From Nocardia grenadensis NBRC 108939 (GTDB lineage Bacteria; Actinomycetota; Actinomycetes; Mycobacteriales; Mycobacteriaceae): DNA of 64,000 nt. The stretch covers positions 186,001-250,000 of the forward strand of contig NZ_BDCJ01000012.1 of NCBI RefSeq assembly GCF_001613445.1, written 5' to 3'. The notes beneath the pieces were generated by a model that saw only the letters and a program-made list of their open reading frames with translations, did not search any database and was not told the DNA's origin. Positions 18,561 to 27,004 of this stretch are shown piece after piece. The stretch's first letter is position 1; each line of letters starts with the position of its first letter. The position numbers were made by a program, and so were the translations under genes.

Positions 18561-19341
18561 CCGACCGCTCCTGCCGTTCCGGTGCGCTGCCCTCGCCGGC
18601 TTCCGCGACGGCCGGCGCGATCCACTCCACCCGGCCGGCGAGTGGGCGGGCGGCCAACCGGCCGCGGTGCGGTACACCGCCTTTGGCGCGGGCTTCGACG
18701 TCGAGGCTGATGGAACGGATACGCCCGCTGCCCGTCCCGAGCCCGGTGTAGCCGGATACCTTCGCTTCCAGGTTCAGGTCCGGAGCCGGCCAGGAGCCGC
18801 CGGTGACGATCAGGGTGGCGTTCTTTCCGCGGGCTTTCGCGGTGAGCACCCGGGCGCGGGCCGGGGGAACCGCGGCGTCGCCGAGGCCGAGCACCACCAG
18901 TTCCATACCGTCGAGCAACACCGCCGCCACCTCCGCCGGGTCCCGGCCGGCATCGGCGACCACCGCGATCCGATCCAGCCGGGCCCCCATTTCCGCGGCG
19001 GCGAGCAGACCGAGCCCGGGCAGCCCGACGGTGGCCGCGTGCCCGCCCCGTCCGGTGACGGCGGCGAGCAATCCGGCCAGTAACGATCCGGCGCCGGTGT
19101 AGGCCACGACACTGCCCTTGACCAGGCCGCCTTCGGGTAGCAGGGGTGCCAGGGCCGGAGGTACGGGCAGGATCTCCCGCCGCAGGCCCGTCGCCGGTGC
19201 CACCGGTGCGGGCAGGCCGTTCTCGCCGCGTGGCGCGGCCGGGGGTCCGGGTACGCAACCGCCGCTCGCCGCCCGGGCGCGCCGCAACCGGGCCAGTTGC
19301 CGCAATTGGGCGCCGCTCGCTTTCGGTGGCCGTGCCGTCAT
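18550..19341 (-). CDS. imuA': ImuA' mutasome protein
   Basis: A 263-residue RecA-like-fold protein of the ImuA'/SulA-like group (LPEGGLVKGSVVAYTGAGSL, ARGKNATLIVTGGSWPAPDL, SISLDVEARAKGGVPHRGRL). It acts with ImuB and DnaE2 in SOS mutagenesis in mycobacteria. ATG 19341 (MTARPPKASG) matches the family start. A LexA box sits 84-99 bp upstream. imuB follows with a short overlap. No dnaE2 is present in this window, so the polymerase must be encoded elsewhere. Confidence 0.87.
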   Translation of the reverse strand: MTARPPKASGAQLRQLARLRRARAASGGCVPGPPAAPRGENGLPAPVAPATGLRREILPVPPALAPLLPEGGLVKGSVVAYTGAGSLLAGLLAAVTGRGGHAATVGLPGLGLLAAAEMGARLDRIAVVADAGRDPAEVAAVLLDGMELVVLGLGDAAVPPARARVLTAKARGKNATLIVTGGSWPAPDLNLEAKVSGYTGLGTGSGRIRSISLDVEARAKGGVPHRGRLAARPLAGRVEWIAPAVAEAGEGSAPERQERSVAS

Positions 19342-19424
19342 ACTTTCACCCACTTCCGCGACGGACGCCGGACGAACGGCCGGTCGCACCGAAGTGGCCG
19401 GCACCGATCCAGCTAACTCCTGGT

Positions 19425-19440
19425 TCGAACATACATTCGA
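19425..19440 (-). promoter_or_regulatory. LexA (SOS) box for imuA'-imuB
   Basis: TCGAACATACATTCGA matches the mycobacterial/Gram-positive LexA operator TCGAAC-N4-GTTCGA with a single change in one arm. Its position upstream of imuA' fits the SOS control known for this cassette. Confidence 0.88.
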
Positions 19441-19563
19441 CAGACTATCGGCTGAAACCCGCCCCCGGAAGTACCTCCGGCGCAGTGGCGGGACGTGGTG
19501 GTGAACGAAGTCACGTGTGGCGCGCTCCGGCTCCGAATCCGGCCAGCTACCACCGAATTCGGC

Positions 19564-19569
19564 TAGTCT
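19564..19569 (+). promoter_or_regulatory. -10 box, leaderless kinase gene
   Basis: TAGTCT lies seven bases before the ATG at 19577, and no ribosome site is visible, consistent with a leaderless message. Confidence 0.55.
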
Positions 19570-19576
19570 CACACCC

Positions 19577-20701
19577 ATGATCGATCGCCCCCGTCCCATC
19601 GTCGGCCCCGACTATCTGGTGGCCGGCCGATACCGCCTGCAGTCCAAGCTGGGCGGTGGCGGTATGGGGGCCGTCTGGGAGGCTCGCGACCGGCTGCTGG
19701 ACCGCGAGGTCGCCATCAAGCAGGTGCTGTCCACCGCCGGTATGGACGAGGCCCAGGCCCGGCGGGTCCGCGATCAGATCGTGCACGAGGGCCGGGTCGC
19801 GGCGAAGCTGTCCCATGAGCACGCCATCGCCGTCTACGACGTGGTGATCGAGGCCGGTGAGCCCTGGCTGGTGATGGAGCATCTGCCCTCGCGCAGTGTG
19901 GCCCGCGCGCTCGCCCTGGTCAACGCCCTTCCGGTGATCGAGGTGGCCCAGATCGGCGCCCAGGTCGCCGACGCGCTGGCCGCCGCGCACCATGTCGGGA
20001 TCGTGCACCGCGATATCAAACCGGGCAATATCCTTGTCGCCGATCGGGGCCCCGGGGTCGGGATGGCGAAGCTGAGCGATTTCGGTATCTCCCGCAATAT
20101 CACCGAAGCCGCCGACGAACCGGACGGAATGATCACCGGTACGCCCGCCTATCTGCCGCCGGAGGTAGCGCGCGGCGCCCGGCCCACCGCGGCCAGCGAT
20201 GTGTTCTCCCTCGGTGCCACCCTCTACACCGCCATCGAGGGGCAGCCGCCGTTCGGCATGGACGACGACACCGGCGCCATCGTGGAGCGCGCCGCCATGG
20301 CGCAGATCATTCCGCCGAGTCGCAGCGGCGTGCTCACCCGGGCGCTGCTGCACATGATGGAACCGGCCCCGCAGCGCCGTCCGACCATGGCCGAGGCGCG
20401 CGATGAGATTCTCGCCGCCGCATTCGGTCCCGGCGCCGCGAGCAATATCCTCGGCGCCCCGGTGCGGACCGAGGACGGCACCATCCCCGCCTGGGCGGCC
20501 CGCAACTCCGCCGCCGGCCTCCGCAGCCCCCGCTCCGGCCCCCTGCCGCGGCGCGCGCAGCCGCAGCCGCCCCGTCCCGCCGCCGTCGCGGCTTCCGTCC
20601 CGCGGCCCGCTCCGCGGCAGATCCCCCCGACCGTGGCCGTCACCATCGGGCTGCTGATCGGGCTACTCATCATCATCGTGATCCTCGTTATGGTGATGTA
20701 G
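19577..20701 (+). CDS. Membrane Ser/Thr protein kinase
   Basis: A 374-residue Hanks-type kinase. The kinase domain covers about residues 15-275 with glycine loop LGGGGMGAVWEA, Lys48 (REVAIKQVL), catalytic Asp146 in VHRDIKPGNIL, DFG in KLSDFGIS and GTPAYLPPEVA. A Pro/Arg-rich linker leads to one C-terminal membrane helix (VAVTIGLLIGLLIIIVILVMV) with almost no outer part, so it has no external sensor domain. The gene end overlaps the converging MarR gene by 39 bp. Substrates unknown. Confidence 0.92.
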   Translation: MIDRPRPIVGPDYLVAGRYRLQSKLGGGGMGAVWEARDRLLDREVAIKQVLSTAGMDEAQARRVRDQIVHEGRVAAKLSHEHAIAVYDVVIEAGEPWLVMEHLPSRSVARALALVNALPVIEVAQIGAQVADALAAAHHVGIVHRDIKPGNILVADRGPGVGMAKLSDFGISRNITEAADEPDGMITGTPAYLPPEVARGARPTAASDVFSLGATLYTAIEGQPPFGMDDDTGAIVERAAMAQIIPPSRSGVLTRALLHMMEPAPQRRPTMAEARDEILAAAFGPGAASNILGAPVRTEDGTIPAWAARNSAAGLRSPRSGPLPRRAQPQPPRPAAVAASVPRPAPRQIPPTVAVTIGLLIGLLIIIVILVMVM

Positions 20702-21172
20702 CGCGCCGTTACGCGGCCGGCCCGATCCGCCGCTACCGGATTCGCCGAGCAGCAGTGTCAGAATTTCCCGGAAATCGCCCGCGCGCTCGGGCCCCAGGGC
20801 CCGCGTCCAATCCCGCTCCACCGAGCCCATGCTGTCGCGCAGTACAGCCGACGCCGCCCGGCCCCGGTCGGTGAGGCGGACCAGTTTGGCCCGCCGGTCG
20901 GTGGGGTCCGCGACGCGAACGAGATAGCCGCCACGTTCCAGCGTGCCCACGACCTGCGCGGTGGCCTGCCTGGTGACCCCGATCCGCGGCGCAAGTTCCG
21001 AAACCCGGTGCCCGCCCGCGAGCAGCGGGGGAAAGAACTGCAGAGCGTGTCGCGGATGGAGATCGGGCATCCCCGCGGCGGCGAACGCTGTGGCCAATCG
21101 GACACTGGTGGCACGGGCCAGCCGGTACAGCAGTACGGCCGACGACGACGCCGCGGCGGGGGACTCGGTCAT
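20663..21172 (-). CDS. MarR-family transcriptional regulator
   Basis: A 169-residue winged-helix regulator with MarR features: dimer helices at the N-terminus, HTH VSELAPRIGVTRQATAQVVG followed by LERGGYLVRVADPTDRRAKL. The C-terminal tail (HHHNEDHDDDE) is His/Asp-rich and is encoded antisense to the hydrophobic tail of the kinase gene, so it may be a by-product of the overlap. Target genes unknown. Confidence 0.87.
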   Translation of the reverse strand: MTESPAAASSSAVLLYRLARATSVRLATAFAAAGMPDLHPRHALQFFPPLLAGGHRVSELAPRIGVTRQATAQVVGTLERGGYLVRVADPTDRRAKLVRLTDRGRAASAVLRDSMGSVERDWTRALGPERAGDFREILTLLLGESGSGGSGRPRNGALHHHNEDHDDDE

Positions 21173-21238
21173 GGTGACGATTCTCGCCGAGCCGGTTGTC
21201 CGTCGATCCCGCCACCGGTGGCCCCGGTGGGGGACGGA

Positions 21239-22414
21239 TCAGCAGGGCCCGGTCGTCTCGCCGGTATCCGCCTGGTAGGTGAGCTTCGGATAGTAGGGGC
21301 CGAGCACCGGTTCCGGGTCTTGCGGGTCGGCGCTCTGAACCGAACCGGAAAAGTCCGCGGCGGGCAGCATGTTCCGCATGATCAGCAGCGTCTCGCCGGA
21401 ATTCGCGGGTAGCCAGGCGACACCGCAACTCGGGTCCGGCCGATGTTCCGGAGCGGATACCACGATGGTGAACTCACCGTTCTCGTCGACCGGAATCTCA
21501 TCGTCGACCAGACAGCTCAGCGTGCTGGTCGACGGGCCGTCGCCGCTGCACATCGACCAGTATCGCAGCTGACCGGGCGCCATCCGCGCGGCGCCGGGGA
21601 AGGTATCGGGGGTTTCGGGCAGCCGACCGCGGACCACTGCGGTACGGCCGGAATCGAGCAGGGTGGCGAGGTATCTGTTGTCGGGGTTGGGGAACAGTCC
21701 ACCGCCTTCACGTCCGGCCCATCGCGGTGCGTGTGGCAGCGGCGTGGCCTGCCCGCGGCCCGGCCGTGGGCGATCCTTGGGGAAGATGCCGTGCGGGTCG
21801 GAGTCGCTGGTGCTCGCCGCGCAGTCGGCGAGTTCGACGGCACCGCCGCCGGTCGTACGTACCGTGATCCGCGGTAGTCCGGTTCCGCCCATCGAGTCGC
21901 GCCCGGCATCGGGCCGGTACACCCGGAAGATCACCGGAACCACGCCGTCGGTGGCCTGGGCGTAGAGGGTATTGGGTTCGGGATTCTCCGGCCGGTCACC
22001 GACGACCACCCGGATCGTGTAGGAGCGACCTTCGCGCTGCCGGTCGGCGCCGGTGCGGAAGGGGTTCACCGAACCGGGGTCCGGAGTGATCGCCGTATCG
22101 GTCAGTACGCCCGTGGCCGATCCGGACGAATACGAGACGAACGACATGTACCGCGCGTGCGGGAACTCGCCGCGCAAGGTGACGCTCGTTCCGGGGGCCG
22201 CGGGCACGAACATCATCCAGTAATTGGCGAAGGTATCCGGGTAGGCGACGTTGAATGTGTCCGCGCCGATCCGCGGGCTCCACCCGCAGGTTATCTCCGG
22301 TGGTGCTGCGGTGGCGGAAGGGGCCGGGGTGGGGAACGCGGTGGCGCAGCCGGCGGCCACGGTCAGCGCAAGTGCCCGGGCGGTGTACCGATGTAGGAGA
22401 GCCCTGGTGAACAT
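21239..22414 (-). CDS. Secreted protein of unknown function
   Basis: A 391-residue exported protein with a signal peptide (MFTRALLHRYTARALALTVA) and an A-x-A type cleavage region near residues 33-37. The mature part has several cysteines (ITCGWSPR, ELADCAAS, SMCSGDG, LSCLVDDE, PSCGVAW), probably paired as disulfides. Blocks such as NYWMMFVPAAPGTSVTLRGE and ARYMSFVSYSS suggest a beta-rich envelope protein. I do not recognise a characterised family. ATG 22414 was chosen for the signal peptide; the frame is open for 20 more codons upstream. Confidence 0.7.
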   Translation of the reverse strand: MFTRALLHRYTARALALTVAAGCATAFPTPAPSATAAPPEITCGWSPRIGADTFNVAYPDTFANYWMMFVPAAPGTSVTLRGEFPHARYMSFVSYSSGSATGVLTDTAITPDPGSVNPFRTGADRQREGRSYTIRVVVGDRPENPEPNTLYAQATDGVVPVIFRVYRPDAGRDSMGGTGLPRITVRTTGGGAVELADCAASTSDSDPHGIFPKDRPRPGRGQATPLPHAPRWAGREGGGLFPNPDNRYLATLLDSGRTAVVRGRLPETPDTFPGAARMAPGQLRYWSMCSGDGPSTSTLSCLVDDEIPVDENGEFTIVVSAPEHRPDPSCGVAWLPANSGETLLIMRNMLPAADFSGSVQSADPQDPEPVLGPYYPKLTYQADTGETTGPC

Positions 22415-22758
22415 ATCGTCTCGTTTCCCTGTTCTGCCGATATCGAGTGATGTGTGCCGCCGACACGGCGCCACCGATTATAGGCAAGGCCCTTGCGTAA
22501 TTGGATTCGACACCCTGTGAGCGGCCCGTATCGGGATCGGGCGAGGTCGCGCGCGGCATCGAGCCGTCGGCCGGTATTCCGGTCCATGGTCCATCCGGGC
22601 CCGACCGGCGGTAAGGTCCGGTTTGTCTGTCTTGTCGTCTCGCCCGGGAACTCCACCGGGGGTCGTAGTCGTTGGACGGACAGTTGGATATCGAGTAACA
22701 GCTCGAGCCGACGGTCGTGCTCCGGTATGGCCAACGAACTCCGAGAAAGGGATTTGCG
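22415..22758. other. Divergent intergenic region
   Basis: 344 bp between the divergent secreted-protein and BAX-inhibitor-like genes. It must hold promoters for both; a TTGGAC-like element near 22673 is a possible -35. No hairpin or operator is clear. Confidence 0.4.
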
Positions 22759-23613
22759 GTGCGCGCCACAAGCAATCCGGTATTCAAGAATTTGCCGCGG
22801 CAGGAAACCGGCTACGCGAGCTTCGGCTCGGCTGCCGCCGGCGCGGGACAGCTGGGCTACCAGTACGGCAACCAGCAGCAGTACCCGCAGCAGTATCAGC
22901 AGCCCTACCCGCAGGCGCCGACCCGGGCGCTGACCATCGACGACGTGGTCACCAAGACCGGTATCACGCTGGGTGTTCTCGCGCTGTCCGCGCTGGTCAC
23001 CTACCTGCTGACCAGCGCCAACAACGGCCTCGCGCCGCTGTTCGTCATCGGTGGTGGCATCATCGGCCTGGTTCTGGTGCTGGTCGCCACCTTCGGCAAC
23101 AAGGCCGACAACCCGGCGCTGGTGCTCTCCTACGCGGTCGCCGAAGGCGTCTTCGTCGGCGCCCTGTCGTTCATGTTCACCGATATCAGCTTCGGTGGTG
23201 CGGGCGGCGCGGGCATGATCGGCCAGGCCATCCTGGGCACCTTCGGTGTGTTCGCCGGCATGCTCGTCGTCTACAAGACCGGCGCCATCCGGGTCACCCC
23301 GCGTTTCACCCGCATGCTGATCGGCGCCATGATCGGCATCCTGGTCCTGGTGGTCGGCAACCTGATCGCGAGCTTCTTCACCGACGGCGGCTTCGGCCTG
23401 CGTGACGGCGGTCCCATCGCCATCATCTTCAGCCTGGTGGTCATCGCCATCGCGGCGTTCAGCTTCCTGCTGGACTTCGATGCCGCCGATCAGCTCATCC
23501 GCGCCCAAGCCCCGCCGAAGGCCGCCTGGGGTGTGGCTCTGGGCCTCACCGTCACCCTGGTCTGGCTGTACGTGGAGATCCTGCGCCTGCTGAGCTACTT
23601 CCAGAGCGATTAG
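22759..23613 (+). CDS. Bax inhibitor-1/YccA family membrane protein
   Basis: A 284-residue protein with a Gln/Tyr/Pro-rich cytoplasmic N-terminus (about residues 25-55) and seven hydrophobic segments from about residue 65. It ends FSLVVIAIAAFSFLLDFDAA with the Asp-rich segment typical of TMBIM/BI-1 proteins. Family members are proton-sensitive calcium leak channels or of unknown role in bacteria. GTG 22759 has a GAAAGGGA site 7 nt upstream. It ends at a rho-independent terminator. Confidence 0.88.
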   Translation: MRATSNPVFKNLPRQETGYASFGSAAAGAGQLGYQYGNQQQYPQQYQQPYPQAPTRALTIDDVVTKTGITLGVLALSALVTYLLTSANNGLAPLFVIGGGIIGLVLVLVATFGNKADNPALVLSYAVAEGVFVGALSFMFTDISFGGAGGAGMIGQAILGTFGVFAGMLVVYKTGAIRVTPRFTRMLIGAMIGILVLVVGNLIASFFTDGGFGLRDGGPIAIIFSLVVIAIAAFSFLLDFDAADQLIRAQAPPKAAWGVALGLTVTLVWLYVEILRLLSYFQSD

Positions 23614-23632
23614 TAGCGACCGCGACCGAGTG

Positions 23633-23666
23633 AAACGGCTCCCACCTCCTCGGTGGGGGCCGTTTT
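23633..23666 (+). terminator. Rho-independent terminator
   Basis: Arms 23633-23646 and 23652-23665 pair over 14 bp with one G-U around a 5-nt loop and run into TTTT. It follows the BI-1 gene. Confidence 0.9.
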
Positions 23667-23727
23667 CGCGTCCGGGCGCCGATCGGATGGTGTTCCGGTG
23701 CCGGACCCCGGCGAGAATTCTCCGTGG

Positions 23728-24387
23728 TCAGGGCCCGGGCCGTTCGTGGATGGTGAGCAGGAGATGGTCGAAGCGGGTGCGGGTGGGGGTTTCGGCGCCG
23801 CCGAACTCGCCCACCGCGGCGACCAGTTCGGCGGCCAGATCGCGGAGTTTCGTGTTGGTCTCCTGCGACCGCCAGATCAGCACCCGGAAGGCCTGTTCGG
23901 CCGAAATTCCGTAGATCACCATGACGGCGCCCTTGGCCTGCTCGATCAGCTCCCGTGCCGCGACCATCCCGGGTATCGCGGCATCGAGGGCGTCCTGGCG
24001 CTCTTCGCCGAGGGTGTCGGTGATATCGATGTAGTAGCCGGTGGTGCCGATCACCGCGCCGGTGTCGTCGAGCATCTGATCCCCGACGACCAGTACGTGG
24101 TGCACCTGGTCGGCGGTATCGATGAGTCGGTGGCGGCTGCTGAACGGCGCACCCGTGCTCACCACCGTCGCCAATGTGTCGGCGACCTCACCGCGGTCCT
24201 CGGGGTGTTTGTGCGCCAGCAGCAACTCAGTGGTCGGTTCGACCTCGCCGGGAGCGTAGCCGTGGAGGGCCGCGACCTCGTCGGACCACTCCCAGCGCTG
24301 TTCGGCCAGCCAGAACCGGAAGCTGCCCGTGCGCCGCGGCACCGGAACCATCGGACCCGGGCCCTGTGAAACACTTTCCTTCCTCAC
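23728..24387 (-). CDS. PAS-ANTAR RNA-binding regulator
   Basis: A 219-residue regulator. A PAS_3-like fold spans about residues 15-125 (SFRFWLAEQRWEWSDEVAAL, GYAPGEVEPTTELLLAHKHP, GYYIDIT). The C-terminal ANTAR domain (ARELIEQAKGAVMVIYGISA, EQAFRVLIWRSQETNTKLRD) binds dual-hexaloop RNA antiterminators in characterised relatives. The GTG at 24385-24387 has GGAG about 9 nt upstream. The PAS domain probably senses a small ligand or redox/light input; no cysteine-based LOV motif is seen. RNA targets were not found nearby. Confidence 0.88.
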   Translation of the reverse strand: MRKESVSQGPGPMVPVPRRTGSFRFWLAEQRWEWSDEVAALHGYAPGEVEPTTELLLAHKHPEDRGEVADTLATVVSTGAPFSSRHRLIDTADQVHHVLVVGDQMLDDTGAVIGTTGYYIDITDTLGEERQDALDAAIPGMVAARELIEQAKGAVMVIYGISAEQAFRVLIWRSQETNTKLRDLAAELVAAVGEFGGAETPTRTRFDHLLLTIHERPGP

Positions 24388-24415
24388 CCGCTCATTCTCC
24401 TGTATCCCTGCGCGG

Positions 24416-24478
24416 GATGAGAACACGATCCACGAGCTGTCCGCCGACAACATCCGCCTGCTGCGGTTTCTGTACTGA
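24416..24478 (+). pseudogene. Orphan C-terminal gene tail
   Basis: This frame reads ENTIHELSADNIRLLRFLY then a stop; it looks like a real C-terminus but has no start or body because the upstream sequence belongs to the divergent ANTAR gene. I could not identify the parent. Probably a relic left by a deletion. Confidence 0.3.
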
Positions 24479-24552
24479 ACACGAAACCGAGCTGCCGATG
24501 GATACTGCGCACGCGCCCGTTCCCGGCGGTGACTCGACCGGAGCCGGCCCGG

Positions 24553-24690
24553 GACGATCCGCTGGCCGCCGTTGCCGGAGCCGAGGTCGTCACGCCCGTC
24601 CGCAACCGGCGCAAGGGCGAAGCGGCGATCGCGCGGATCCGGCGGCACCATCCCGGAGCGGTCGTATCCCTGCGGGACCTCGTGATCGGC
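24553..24690 (+). pseudogene. Fragment of a short-chain dehydrogenase
   Basis: The frame reads LAAVAGAEVVTPVRNRRKGE followed by AAIARIRRHHPGAVVSLRDL. This is the beta2-alpha segment of SDR oxidoreductases of the retinol dehydrogenase type (AGAEV, VRNRRKGE, VVSLRDLDL). The Gly-rich nucleotide site before it and the NNAG and YxxxK parts after it are absent, and the frame runs into the 3' end of the convergent transporter gene. It is a remnant, probably non-functional. Confidence 0.55.
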
Positions 24691-24714
24691 GTACGCCCGC
24701 GCGATGCGCCGAAC

Positions 24715-25401
24715 TCAGTGCGGCAGTTCCGCCCTGGCGTACACGAGGGCGTAGACGATCAGTGCGGCGCCGAGCGCGGCGAACAGGACCCGGACGGTGA
24801 CGGGGCCGAATCGGGCCAGCACACGTACCACCCACCGGTAGATCCGCTGGGCCCGCGGCGTGCGCCGCAATGCCAGCGCGAGCACCAGCAGGGGTGGAAG
24901 CAGGGCCAGGGCGCAGTAGACAAGCACGATGACCGGCCAGCCCGAGGGGGGCGGCCGGTGCGAGGACAGCATCGCCAGCGCGGTCAGATAGGGAATGGCG
25001 GTCGGGGCCTGGGCGAAACCGATCGCCATCCCGGCCAGCGCGAGCATTGCCGGACGCCGGCGCAGCGTGACCGTCCACGCCGGCGGGTCGGCTGTGCCGG
25101 TGGTGCGCACACAGGCCAGGGCGAGCAGCACAGTGCCGGCGGCGAGTTCACCCCAGAAGCGCAGGGTGGGGGTGAGCCGGAAGTCGAGGAGTTCGGTGAG
25201 CCAGTTCAGTCCCAGGACCGTGGCCAGACCGAAGGTGGTGGTGAGAACGAACACACCGCCGAGGAAGGCCAGTCCACCCGGTAGTGGGGAGCGCCGGGCG
25301 AGCCGGCTGTCGATGATGACGGCGGTGGTTACTCCGATCAGCAACACGTCGAGAGAGTCCAGGAACGCCAGCCCCGCCATCGCCAGCAGAAGAGTGGTCA
25401 T
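24715..25401 (-). CDS. GAP/LysE-like small-molecule transporter
   Basis: A 228-residue, about six-helix membrane protein (MTTLLLAMAGLAFLDSLDVL, GGLAFLGGVFVLTTTFGLAT, ALAGMAIGFAQAPTAIPYLT). The layout resembles the GAP/SfLAP family, related to LysE exporters; mycobacterial relatives move cell-envelope glycolipids, but the substrate here is unknown. ATG 25401 begins directly at the first helix; in-frame ATGs slightly upstream (near 25416) are alternatives. Confidence 0.72.
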   Translation of the reverse strand: MTTLLLAMAGLAFLDSLDVLLIGVTTAVIIDSRLARRSPLPGGLAFLGGVFVLTTTFGLATVLGLNWLTELLDFRLTPTLRFWGELAAGTVLLALACVRTTGTADPPAWTVTLRRRPAMLALAGMAIGFAQAPTAIPYLTALAMLSSHRPPPSGWPVIVLVYCALALLPPLLVLALALRRTPRAQRIYRWVVRVLARFGPVTVRVLFAALGAALIVYALVYARAELPH

Positions 25402-26067
25402 ATCCCGACCGAACATACGGCACCACATCGGAGGCGCGGAGTCCCGAGATCGCGCGGGGACGGCGGTCAGGGCCGACGATGGTTCCGGAACCCACTCAGG
25501 ATTCGCCGGGCGTGAGGTCTGTGCAGGTGGCGGCGTCCGGTAACTCCCGGGCGAGGAAAACCGTCTGGGCCCAATGGTTGTCGATCGGCCCGGATCGCGG
25601 GAAGGGTATGTGTTCTCGAATCCGAGATAACCTGGGACGTTCGCCGCCGCCGGTGCACCGAATTCATCCACCATCCACGCGGATGCCGGCGCCGGTCGTT
25701 CTCACGCGGCCGGGGCAACCCCAACCCGTTCGCACAGATCCTTCACGTCTGCGCGAATACCCGACGGTGGGATCGCCATCAGCGTGTGCAGCATCTGCCG
25801 GGCATAGCTCGACGGCGGCGCGGGCCAGCGCGATCGCCTCCTCCCAGCGGCCCGAGTCAAGCAACGGCCTACCCCTCGAACAGTCGACGGGTTCTTACCT
25901 TTATGCGGCCGCCCGACCGAACTGCTTTCCGACGAGTTCGGTGTCGTCGCCTCGGCCGGTCGCCGCACGTGGAGTTCGGTATGGCGACCCTGAGCCGTAA
26001 GACGAGGGACCGGGCTCGTCCGGCCCTAGGCTTCTTGTATCCCGCACCCGACAGGCAGGAGACCGAG
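25402..26067. other. Intergenic region with probable gene debris
   Basis: 666 bp separate the transporter and DNA-repair genes. The only gene-like signal is the minus-strand TPR-like relic at 25702-25864. The rest shows no recognisable coding, hairpin or repeat. Confidence 0.4.
25702..25864 (-). pseudogene. Possible TPR/XRE-regulator C-terminal relic
   Basis: One minus frame reads LDSGRWEEAIALARAAVELC, a TPR-like helix pair. The adjacent frame continues as YARQMLHTLMAIPPSGIRAD then VKDLCERVGVAPAA and a stop. Together they resemble the C-terminus of a helix-rich regulator broken by a frameshift near 25800. No N-terminus is present. Identity is tentative. Confidence 0.3.
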
Positions 26068-26754
26068 GTGGCCCCGACGAAGCCGACCGAGACGACCGTG
26101 GCCGAGGTGCTGGCCGAGCTGGCCGACCTCGCGGACCCGAAGATCCGCGTGGTGAACGAGAAGCACGGCGATGATCACGACGTGAACCTCACCCGGTTGC
26201 GTGCGGTCGCGAAACGGCTGAAAACCCAGCAGGACCTCGCGCGCGAACTGTGGGAGTCCGGTGACACCTCGGCGCGCCTGCTGGCGCTGCTGATCTGCCG
26301 CCCGAAAGCCTTCGCACGCGACGAGTTGGACGCCATGCTGCGGGACGCGCGGACCCCCAAAGTGCACGACTGGCTCGTGAACTATGTGGTGAAGAAGAAC
26401 CCGCACGCCGAAGAACTCCGCGTGACCTGGTTCGACGATCCCGACCCCGAGGTGGCCGGTGCCGGGTGGGAATTGACCGCCGACCGGGTGGTCAAGAAGC
26501 CCGCCGGTCTCGACCTGCCCGGACTGCTCGACATCATCGAAGCGAGGATGAAAGACGCTCCGGAGCCTCTGCAATGGGCGATGAACACCTGCCTGGCCCG
26601 GATCGGGATCGAGCACCCCGAATACCGCGCCCGGGCGATCGAGATCGGTGAGCGGCTGAAGGTGCTCGAGGACTACCCGACGGCCCCGGGCTGCACCTCC
26701 CCGTTCGCACCCGTTTGGATCACCGAGATGGTTCGTCGGCGGGGCGAGAAGTAG
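26068..26754 (+). CDS. DNA alkylation repair protein (AlkD-like)
   Basis: A 228-residue all-helical protein resembling actinobacterial DNA alkylation repair (HEAT-like AlkC/AlkD superfamily) proteins: LADPKIRVVNEKHGDDHDVN, LTRLRAVAKRLKTQQDLARE, ALLICRPKAFARDELDAMLR, EPLQWAMNTCLARIGIEHPE. Relatives of AlkD excise or bind alkylated bases, but members of this subgroup are not well characterised. GTG 26068 has AGGAG 6 nt upstream. The gene is isolated, with no ada/alkA partner nearby. Confidence 0.75.
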   Translation: MAPTKPTETTVAEVLAELADLADPKIRVVNEKHGDDHDVNLTRLRAVAKRLKTQQDLARELWESGDTSARLLALLICRPKAFARDELDAMLRDARTPKVHDWLVNYVVKKNPHAEELRVTWFDDPDPEVAGAGWELTADRVVKKPAGLDLPGLLDIIEARMKDAPEPLQWAMNTCLARIGIEHPEYRARAIEIGERLKVLEDYPTAPGCTSPFAPVWITEMVRRRGEK

Positions 26755-27004
26755 CGCGACCGAGTTCCTCGTCCCCGCCGAACGCCTGGCCGCGTACCCG
26801 GTGTGACGGGCCGGGCTCCTGGCCGGCGGGCCCGGTGGCTCACCAGATGTGGGGATTGCGTGCCGGATCGAGTGGATACAGTTCTTCCGCGCCACGTACA
26901 CGCGCCGACGCACCGGCCTATACCCCACTGGGAAACGGGATTCGCCGACCTACCCGGTGCGGAGTTCGGCTATTGCTCTCTGGAACGCATACGAAGGACG
27001 GACT

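Noticed and set aside
19547-20353. Antisense frame within the Ser/Thr kinase
   Set aside because: The kinase motifs on the plus strand are complete; the antisense product is Gly/His/Asp-rich shadow.
24529-25284. 251-codon plus-strand frame over the SDR relic and transporter
   Set aside because: Only the first part resembles an SDR; after 24690 it is antisense to the transporter and meaningless, so it is annotated as a fragment.
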